Assembly: GCF_027409185.1 (NCBI RefSeq)
Contig: NC_084472.1
Location: 96,922,427-96,986,426 of the forward strand
DNA length: 64,000 nt
Reading direction: 5' to 3'
From: Cynocephalus volans
Taxonomy: Eukaryota; Chordata; Mammalia; Dermoptera; Cynocephalidae
Position 1 is the first letter of the stretch; each line of letters opens with the position of its first letter. A program made the translations under genes and the position numbers. The notes under the pieces were generated by a model that was given only the letters and a program-made list of their open reading frames with translations, made no database searches and was not told the DNA's origin. Of the stretch, positions 56,096-64,000 are shown one piece after another.

Positions 56096-56930
56096 TATTT
56101 ATCTATTCCACAAATATATATTAAGTGTCTAACATGTGATAGGTACACTGCTAATTAAGCACTTGAGATAAAATAGTGAACAAGGCAAATATCCCTGGCT
56201 TCATGGGGCTAGACAATGTGTGTGTGTGCTGGCCAAAGGAAGATGGACAATGAATATATAAACATCGTGAGTTTGTGTGTTTGTCCATGAGGGACTTTAA
56301 AAAGTTCATGGAAATATTTGTATTATCTTTTAATTCTATTTCCTGTGAACTTTCTTAAGTACCCTCGTATATATAAAATGTAAAATGAATTGTATGCTTT
56401 ATTAGTGCAAAGTGCTATAAGAAAAAGTAGAACGAAGTAAGGGGATCAGAAATGTTGAGAGTGAGGACGAGGTTGCAATTTAAATGGGAGGAGAGTCAGG
56501 ATAAATTCCACAGAGAATGTCTTTGACATTTGAGCAAAGACTTGAATAAAGAAAGGTAGTTGGCCATACTGATTTAGGGAGAAGCATGTAGAAGGCAGAT
56601 GAAACAATGGCCAGTGCAAAGGCCTTGAGGTAGAAACATGGTCAGGTAGAAACATGGACAGTAAGAGAGGGTCAATGTGTTGGTGAGGACTTAGATTTTA
56701 TTCTGAGTCACAAGGGGAACCATGCATAGGAGGATTTTGAGCAGAAGAGTGATATGATCTATGATGAGAATAGATTATAATAAAACAAGGATAGAAACAA
56801 CGAGACCAGAGAAAGACTACTACAGTAATCCAGACCAAAGATGTTGGTGGCTTATAAGCAGGTTAATCGCAGGTGGTAAAAAGTGACCTAATCCTGGATA
56901 TTTGAAGGAAGACATATACTTTAAGGAAGA
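56096..56930 (-). repeat. L2 LINE, antisense
   Basis: Antisense L2 from its 3' end: aagtgtctaacatgtgatag, tccctggcttcatggggcta, then gtgcaaaggccttgagg, ttttgagcagaagagtgata and tacagtaatccagacc. A MITE interrupts it at 56288. Confidence 0.75.
56288..56367. mobile_element. Mariner-type MITE, copy 2
   Basis: 80 bp with ends tgagggactttaaaaagttc and gaactttcttaagtaccctc, nearly inverse to each other. The core resembles the copy at 5773 in inverted orientation. TA follows the right end, while the left flank has decayed. It is inserted in an L2. Confidence 0.7.
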
Positions 56931-57439
56931 ACAAAAAGATTTCTTGTTTCTTGTGTGTTGTTATGTAAAAGGAGACAACTTTACAACTGATGAATGTGCA
57001 GTAAAAATTTAGTTATTTTAAAGTCCAAATTCACAGTAAATATACATTGGAGTATTTATAGTAATACAAATACAAAACATTTAAATTCAATTGGGATACA
57101 CACATTTAAAATAAAATCTACATATTCAGTTTATGTAGGTTTATTAAACTTAATGAGGCCACTAAAAATGGTAAATTGTACTTTAATTATAAAAGAGATA
57201 TATTACATTATTTGTCCATAAAGGTCTATTCTCTTTTTACATTCTTCTCCTTTGGAAAATGTATACTCTTAAATTCAACAGCTCTCCTACATGAAAGACT
57301 CATTCCCAGACAGGTCTATAATTTCACATCTTATGGAGTTAAGTACTGACTGGATATTTCTACTTAAATATTCCACTTGAATGTTCTAACACACTAAAAT
57401 CAAAATTTGACAAATACATGTCAATATTCTCCACATAAA

Positions 57440-57760
57440 CTAATTTATCTTTGCCAGGCTTCCATGCTTCTGTCAATAACACAACCATTCTTCAATGACC
57501 TAAGCTTCAACTTTGACATCTGTGTCCGCAATCAATCATAAAGCCAGTGAGCACTTCCTATTCTACATCTGCCACTTTCCTATTACTCTCACAAAACTGA
57601 TTCTGTCTGAATGCTTATCATACCGTGCTTAGATTACAGGCTCTCTAATCATTACTTTTCAATCTCTCACTTCTAGCTAAATCTTCCAAAATCACCACTT
57701 CCATCAGTCTATTACTCACAAACCTTTGAAAATTTAAAATTGCTTAGAGGCCAAAGCTCC
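57440..57760 (+). repeat. Possible L2-like fragment
   Basis: Pyrimidine-rich text resembling decayed sense L2 (catctgccactttcctatta, ctttgaaaatttaaaattgc). Weak, not certain. Confidence 0.3.
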
Positions 57761-58370
57761 TAGCAATTTAAGTCAAACAGCTTTGAATCAATCAATCAAT
57801 CAACAAATATCTATTCAATATTTCAGAGAGATACTATGCTTCATAAAATGAGAAAAGCAAGTAAATATAAAACATGGTGTAGCTGCCCAAAAGGAAACAT
57901 AGCACATATGCATAAAAAGATATCTAATCACATAAGGTAAAATAGAATCCTCAATCTACTTTAAGCACTGTGCTTAACATGCTAGGATTTAGTAAACGAA
58001 GATCTGAATCTGTGCTTCAGCGGACTCCTTTGTAAATGGGAATAACAACAGTATTTTTCTTATTGAGAGCTGCTACAGGATTAGCTAGATCATAAATTAA
58101 TAAAATTAGCTATGAGGTTGCACAGCAGTTAGTGAAGACTATAATTATGGCCATCAATTTAGCTATGTGTTCAAATAAGTACTAGAGAAATATAGAAGGT
58201 TGTGGAGTATACTAACATTTATAAAGCAAATGTATTTCGCACGGCCTAGTTTCCAACGTCCTGTAGTTTCAGGTATAACCTAACTTTCTAAAATTACATA
58301 TGGAAATGTTAAGCTTGCAAAAGACAGGAAACTTTCCCCAGAGTAAAGTCTCTGATGTAGATAAAGAATT

Positions 58371-58821
58371 GTAACACAACAAAATTGTGGGCTCAAAGAC
58401 AGACGTCCTTAGAGCAGGTTAAAGTTGCTTTATTGTTATGTAAAAATACTAAAGAAACTACTGTAGGAAAAGACAGTATTCCCTAAGAAAAAGCTTTTGT
58501 TGGTGGATTGACTTAACCTTTTGCAAATTGCATTATGGAATGTCACTTTGTCACTTCACTGATGTTACCAGCCTCTATTGTTAAACTATATTTAGCCATA
58601 ACTCCACCCATGCTCCTTTTCTGTAACTTTCTGGCTTAGAGAATAAATACTGAGAAAGAACCCCAGTCTGGTGTTAATTTCCCGAGGAGGAATGCCTTTC
58701 TCCTGAGGGTTCCAGGAAATTAACCCCTTTGGGGTTTCTTATTGCTCAGAAGAGATGGGCTTTGAGTAATCCTTTGTGTCTCCATCACCCAGGGGGAGAG
58801 AGGTGACAAAGAGAGTGCAAC
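58371..58821 (+). repeat. Possible solo LTR
   Basis: Starts TGTAACAC and ends GCAACA. It has an ataaata box near 58642 about two-thirds in, then a downstream region with ctcctgagggttccagg and cacccagggggagagag that reads like an R-U5. No clear target duplication, and I cannot name the family. Confidence 0.35.
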
Positions 58822-59639
58822 AGAAGGTGAAGTTAATGTAAGCTAAAATGGAAGGTAAAGGCTCCAGAAATGCTTAAGTGTAAACAGGGGATTTCAATGT
58901 AGATTATACTGAGATAAGAGATATCAGGTGAGAATTACAAACAAGTAGAATGTGCCAAGGAAATTAATAGAGGAAAGAAAGCAAAATTGTTTATCTGATC
59001 TTATTGGGAAGGGTTTTGGAGGTAGACATGATTGGGATGCTAGATTAAGCACAATTTTTCCCATGTAAATTATATCAACAAAATTACATGTTTGACTAAA
59101 AACTGTCTCTTCATGCCCTCCAAACATCCTGCCCTCATTTTGATCTCTATTCAGGTTCTTATGAATATTTCATTTATTTTCCTGACCCATACCAAAGAAT
59201 GATCTTTCTTCTTACTGATTAACCAAATCTCACCTTCATTTTTAAGGCCAATTCAAATTTTACCTCCTTCAATGAAGTTTTACCTGACAATTTTGCCTCA
59301 GGATAATATTTATTGATCTTAAACTATTGTAATACTTACTGTCTACAACATTTAATCTGTTTTTTAATTACATGGATTTATAACATTTTAGTGTTTTTTA
59401 CATGAATCCTAAGTCCAGAATCCTATCTATTTCAGGAAGAAAGGATACATAATTTATAGAATATGAGCAGAAAATATTTATTACTTTAAAGAGGACAAAT
59501 AACCATAAAAGGCATTTAAACCATAAAGTCAACCTAAAGTAAAATTTAAAATGATTGTAAAGACTTGTATATTCACAGAAAGTCAGAATTTTTTTCTTTT
59601 AGTTCAGAACATCTACTTACAATTCCATACTTGTTGTTT

Positions 59640-61545
59640 ATTTTATTAATTGAATCAAAATCGATTATACATATTTTGGGGGTTGAACATTGAGATATGT
59701 TGATTAAATCAATATTACTAGCATATATATTGTTACAAATCATAACTATTCTTTATGCCCCTTGTCCAACCTCTCCCCTTCCCCTGTTCCCTCCCCCTCT
59801 CCCCTCTAATTGCCCTAGATTTCTTCTCTCCTTCTGAAAGAATAATGGTTACTGTTAACTTGTTGCCTAGAAGATCTGTTCAATGCTGAGAGATGTGATC
59901 AGGTCCCCCAATATTATCATAGAGCAGAGATGCTTCTGTCACTCTGAATGGGTTTTGTGGAAAGAGATATGCTCTTTTCTTTGTCTCTGCTGGTGACTCT
60001 TCTTGTGTGAATGCACTCCAGTGGTTGGCGGACTATCTGCATGGTAGTTGTGGCGTCTACCTGCTTTTGCAGCAGCCATGGTTACTGTGGTGGCTGTGGT
60101 GGGCCACCCACGTAGAGGTGCTGTTTTTGGCATGTTCCTTGGCACTGGCGGTATGCCTGGTTGTGGGGTGTGTTTGGTCCCCTTCTCCATGCCTCTGGTC
60201 CCTGGGCAGGCCCCAAGGTGCTGGTTCCATGTGCTTGGTTGTGGGAAAGGGGTCCAGTCCCTTTCTCCATGTCCTGGGTCCCTGGGCAGGCCCCAAGGTG
60301 CTCGCATGGTGTCCCTGGTTGTGGGAGAGAGGTCCATACCCCTTCTCCTTGTCTTGGGGCCCTGGGTGGGCCCTGAGGTACTGGCGTGGTGTGCCTTGTT
60401 GTGCGAGGAGGATCTGGTTCCTGGCTCCATACCTTAGGTCATTGGGAGGGACCCAAGGCACTGGCTCAGTGTGTCTGGTTGTGGGAGAGAGGTCCAGTCC
60501 CCTTCTCCATGCCTTGGGTCCCCAGGCAGGCCCCAAGGTGCTGGCTCAGTGTGCCTGGCTGTGGGAGGGGAGGTCCAGTCCTCTTCTCCATGCTTCAGGT
60601 CCCCAGGCTGGCCCCGACGCACTGGTGCAGTTTGCCTGGAGGTGGGCGTGGGGTCCGGTCCCCAGATCCAAGCCTCCGGATCCCAGGCAGGCCCCAAGGG
60701 GCTGGCGGTATGCCTGGGCCACAACTAATTTTCTGTCCTTTGCTTCTAACATGGGGGAACTTCCTGTGGGAACCAGAACTTGAGCTGTGTGGTTGTTTAA
60801 ATTGCTACTTTGCTGCTGTTTCCCTAGGGAAGGCTTTTTGTGCAGCTCAGGGTTTAATGGCTGACCTTATAAGTACTTCCAGCTCTCCAGAGACCCAGTT
60901 GATCTGTGTTTTGTAGAATCTCTGATCTGGGCCTGAGGTTTTTCATCAAACTGCGCCCCATGCAATTCTGCATTCCTAACCATTCTCCTCTGAGTGGTCC
61001 TGTGCTGATTGGGGGACAGATCAGCTGTCCTTGCTGTGCCCCAGTGTTCCCCTGGTGGGCTCATCTCCTCCACCGCCTGTGCTGCAAACACTTCCCGTGG
61101 GACAGGCCCTGCACCAGTCCCTTGTGATGACTCACCGGCCTCTGAATGGCTCCCTTTTTTCAGATGTTCTGGCTCCTTGCTCCTGCATGATCCACAGGAT
61201 CCCTATTAGTGGTCTTGCTGTCCTGGGGGCTGCCAAGGCCCTCTTCGCTCCTGCTGCCTCCAAGTAACCCCATCTGAAGGGCACAGCTGCAGCTTCTGCC
61301 AGCTCCTGCTCCATGTGTTCAGCACCTCGAGCCTTAAAGCAGCCGCGGCCTGAAATGCTCAGAGCAGCTTTTTCTTTCTCTAATTGTGGCTTCTCCAGCC
61401 TCCATGAACTCTGTAAGGTCTTTCCTCCTCTTCCCCTGAGCTCCAGTGGCCCCAGCTTGGCTGATGTTACATTTTTATAGTTGTAAATTTGGTTGATTTG
61501 CAGGAGAGAGTGACACTGCTGACTGTCTATTCTGCCAAATTGTTT
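59640..61545 (-). mobile_element. Short L1-derived element: 5' UTR, 80-bp VNTR, 3' UTR
   Basis: Read on the minus strand, the right end (61545 leftward) is an L1-type 5' terminus. On the plus strand it appears as gtctattctgccaaattg, the counterpart of an L1 start. Next comes GC-rich 5' UTR sequence, an 80-bp tandem array (60124-60715), and about 70 bp resembling the ORF2 endonuclease (59862-59930, ttgcctagaagatctgttc). An L1 3' UTR with a pyrimidine-rich tract follows (59757-59815, minus-strand purines). ORF1 and nearly all of ORF2 are absent. It is either an internally deleted L1 or a copy of a nonautonomous family. Long frames on both strands here come from base composition. Confidence 0.65.
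60124..60715. repeat. GC-rich VNTR, 80-bp unit, about 7 copies
   Basis: The landmark ttctccat recurs at 60184, 60264, 60344 (as ttctcctt), 60424 (as gctccat), 60504, 60584 and about 60664 (degraded). That is a period of 80 bp with a 1-bp wobble. A second landmark, caggccccaaggtgctgg, recurs in phase. Because 80 is not a multiple of 3, all three frames stay open across the array. Confidence 0.9.
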
Positions 61546-61750
61546 GGATCCCTCATTCTATATTCATTTTTTAACTTCTCTAAACTCTTCAAAATGGCAT
61601 GAAGAACAATTAAACTCAAGAAATTACATAAATTGTAAAGAAAAAGAGTAATTTAAGTAATAGTGAATGTTCTTTAAAATTAATAAATGAGAGTTTACTC
61701 CTTTCAGATTTGTACAGAGATCATTAAATGATTTTCTTTTCAGTAAGCAG

Positions 61751-61892
61751 TTTTTTTTTTTTTTCGTCCTTTTCGTGACCGGCACTCAGCCAGTGAGTGC
61801 ACCGGCCAGTCCTATATAGGATCCGAACCCGCGGCGGGAGCGTCGCCGCGCTCCCAGTGTCACACTCTCCTAAGTGCGCTACGGGCTCGGCC
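61751..61892 (-). repeat. Young CpG-rich tRNA-derived SINE
   Basis: Poly(T) at 61751-61764, then an antisense head with B box (minus strand ggttcggatcc) and a GC-rich inverted segment near 61832-61852. The 15-bp duplications cagtaagcagttttt at 61741-61755 and 61893-61907 are identical. Many CpG sites remain, so it is recent. Distinct from the CYN-type copies in the anticodon region. Confidence 0.85.
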
Positions 61893-62605
61893 CAGTAAGC
61901 AGTTTTTTGCCAATAGATTTCTTAACAAATAAATACCGATATTTGGTGGCCATTATGTACTATGAGCATACAATTAAAAATATTTCCCCAGAAATTTCAA
62001 AAATATATTACATCATTGTAATTAATGTCTTACAAGTGTATTAGTATATCAGTATATTACAAGGGAGCATTTATATACACTTAATAAATTTTTACCCATA
62101 AATTGGGTATACTTTTGAATATTTTTTTTTGTCTTTTTCCTCACAGATTTCAAAAATCTTACATTAGCTCGCAAATATCAAAATCAGAATCCACCTTCAA
62201 TTATTAAGAGTGTGTGACACTATAGGTACACCTTCTTTAAAGACTAAGAGAAACATCTCTTTAAACTGTGGCTTTTTCTTTTCTTTAACTAGCTAATTCA
62301 TATAAAATCCCTCAGATTTGTCCTTAACACATACTAGGAGAAAAAAGGGCATTCATAAAATTTCCATTGGAACACTTAAGCACAAATCTATTTAAGATTT
62401 TTGCATTTTTCTATATAAGTTATACCTCAATACAAAAGAGAGGTATGTTTTCAGAGAAATACTGTTTGGAAAAAATAAGCAGAAACAAATGAGAATCATT
62501 CCATCATATCATTAGAAAATTATTTCCATGGGCTTTTCATTTATAATCAGGAAATATTTTTTCTAAAACAGAGAATACTGCTGGAAAAAATCAAAAAATG
62601 ATTTT

Positions 62606-62632
62606 CTGATTTTTTTTTTTTTTTTTTTTTTT
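62606..62632. repeat. T homopolymer
   Basis: About 25 T in a row just left of the Tigger nest. Its source is unclear. Confidence 0.8.
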
Positions 62633-62910
62633 TACATCAGGTGATATACAATAATCCCACCTTATTCATGGTTTTGCTTTCTGCAGTTTCAGTTACTTGT
62701 GGTCCAAAAATATTAAATGAAAATTCCAAAAATAAACACTTCATAAATTTTAAATTGCATGCCACTCTGGGGAGCATGATGAAATCCCCCACTGTCCTGC
62801 CCGGGAGCTGAATCATGCCTTTGACCAGTACATCCACACTGTACATGCTATCTGCCTGTTAGTCACTTAATAGCTGTCTTAGTTATCAGATTGAAAAAAC
62901 ATAGTATACA

Positions 62911-63403
62911 GTTGACCCTTGAACAACATGGGTTTGAAATGCACTGGTCCACTTACAGTGGATTTTTTCGATTAACACTGTTGGCCCTTTGCATCAGCAG
63001 GTTCTGCATCCATGGATTTAACCAACCATGGATCGAAAATACAGTATTCACTGGGCTGGCTGGTTAGCTAAGTTGGTTAAAGTGTGGTGCTGATAACACC
63101 AACGTCCAAGGCTCAATCTCTGTACTGGCCAGCTGCCCCCCACGCCAAAAGAAAATACAGTACTTGCCAGATGCAGAACCCACAGATACTGTAGGGCCGG
63201 CTTTTCCTACTGGATAGTGATGGAGGACTGTAATTTAAGTATTTAACTACTGCTGAAGTAAAGATGAAGCCCCCTCCTCTTTTCCCTTGGAACTCGGGCA
63301 GTGCTATGGGACCAAGACTCAGGAAAAGTTACAGGCAGATTTTCTGCTGCCCATGCAGTAGAAAACTCCCCTAATCCCTGAGTTGTTCAGTGGTCAACTG
63401 TAT
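62911..63403. mobile_element. Tigger2/MER2-like element, middle layer
   Basis: Left terminus cagttgacccttgaacaac and right terminus ttgttcagtggtcaactg are inverted repeats, with TA on both sides (the target duplication). The family name is from memory. Confidence 0.8.
63051..63150 (+). repeat. CYN-type SINE, inner layer
   Basis: Sense tRNA-Ile-like head (gttagctaagttggttaaag, tgctgataacaccaacg) with the 12-bp duplications gaaaatacagta at 63035-63046 and 63151-63162. The tail is short and not pure A. Confidence 0.88.
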
Positions 63404-64000
63404 ACAGGGTTCAGTACTATTTATGGTTTCAGGCATCCACTGGGGGTCTTGGAATATATTCCCTGGAGGACTACTAAATACACATTATTTTATTTAATTA
63501 TCAAAACAGAAAAAATAAAGAAAAACCCTGAGATACACATATTCTTCTATTTTACCAAAAAGAAAAGAAGTCATACTTGGTTAAGCAACTTGCTCAATCA
63601 TAAAGTGTCAAAGGCTAGTCATATTCAAATGCAGAGTTGTATTATGTAAAATCCTATGTTCTTATCATTGTATCATAGTTCACCCAAAAGAATAAAGTTA
63701 AAAACCAAATAATAAAGACAGGAAGAGGAAGAAATCCTAATGAGGGCCAATTAACAATAAAATGCAAATTTTAGTTCTGAGCAACTGAGAATCTAAAACT
63801 AATATCTACCAGAAGTGGTTACGTAGCTCTATTTAGATATTTTCTAGGTTTAGTTAGTACACATTTTTCTTGAATATTCATTTTCTTAACTAAACTTACT
63901 GATTCTTAATAAAACTGAAAAATCAAAAGACTTAAACTAGAAGGAACAGAGCAAGAAATTGTATATTTATCATTCATGCGAAGAAAGAGGGGTAACCTTG

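Larger units (their letters stand above)
62647..63474. mobile_element. Tigger-like DNA transposon, outer layer
   Basis: The left end caataatcccaccttattca and the right end around tggaggactacta are inverted-repeat-like. Internal phrases ttttgctttctgcagtttca (left) and tttcaggcatccactggggg (right) are typical of a pogo/Tigger MITE. Interrupted at 62911-63403. Confidence 0.65.
38998..64000 (-). other. TUSC3 upstream intron (partial)
   Basis: At least 25 kb upstream of the acceptor at 38998. No further TUSC3 exon was recognised. I looked for the segment encoding the preceding helix-2 and loop region and did not find it. The contents are mostly transposon layers listed separately. 38998-39830, 48430-49560, 50340-51630 and 53320-54790 hold nothing I can identify beyond scattered fragments. 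Confidence 0.7.

Noticed and set aside
59939..60916. Long overlapping reading frames of 129-258 codons on both strands
   Set aside because: They lie in the GC-rich VNTR. The 80-bp period shifts frame each unit, so stops are avoided in all frames. No known domain, splice context or conserved product.
59930..61450. Possible CpG island or promoter of a host gene
   Set aside because: It is GC-rich but CpG-poor by eye and is explained as L1-type 5' UTR with tandem repeats.
38998..64000. Further upstream TUSC3 exons
   Set aside because: I searched by eye for the conserved segments before SYIHG and found none. They are assumed to lie beyond the window.

Overview
The window is about 64 kb of AT-rich, repeat-dense mammalian nuclear DNA. 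The most informative repeats are six copies of a SINE whose head resembles tRNA-Ile (for example 880-986 and 63051-63150) and one young CpG-rich SINE (61751-61892). From memory these fit the tRNA-Ile-derived CYN SINEs of colugos (Dermoptera), so a colugo such as Galeopterus is the best guess for the organism. All repeat family names here are recognised by eye, not by a database search.

The window holds the 3' end of one protein-coding gene, TUSC3 (N33), on the minus strand. TUSC3 is the OST3/OST6-type subunit of the STT3B oligosaccharyltransferase complex in the ER. The exons are too short to stand out as open reading frames. They were found from splice sites plus an exact reading-frame match to the conserved C-terminus. 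In transcription order the exons are 38997-38934, 28385-28311, 24734-24644, a 65-nt cassette exon 17861-17797, and the last exon 11429 to about 11225. Together they encode roughly the last 82 residues, including the last two membrane helices. Upstream exons must lie beyond base 64000.

The most interesting point is the alternative C-terminus. If the cassette exon is skipped, exon 24734-24644 joins the last exon and the protein ends in SFLIK. If it is included, the protein ends in SDLDFE. The cassette exon lies entirely inside an ancient MIR SINE in the same orientation as the gene. The SINE supplies the acceptor, all six new residues, the stop codon and a GC-type donor. The stop lies 46 nt before the exon junction, so nonsense-mediated decay is not expected.

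Layout from left to right: 1-11224 is downstream of the gene and contains an old antisense L1 (4083-8315) carrying a mariner MITE and a SINE. 11225-38997 contains the five exons and four introns, with MIR, L2, hAT, MaLR and SINE insertions. 38998-64000 is one long 5' intron. It contains a multi-layer nest (L2 interrupted by a MaLR LTR and by an L1 that is itself interrupted by a younger L1, 41530-48040). It also contains an L1-derived element with a GC-rich 80-bp tandem array (59640-61545) and a triple nest of Tigger, Tigger and SINE (62647-63474). No bacterial-type features, CRISPR arrays or functional RNA genes were seen.
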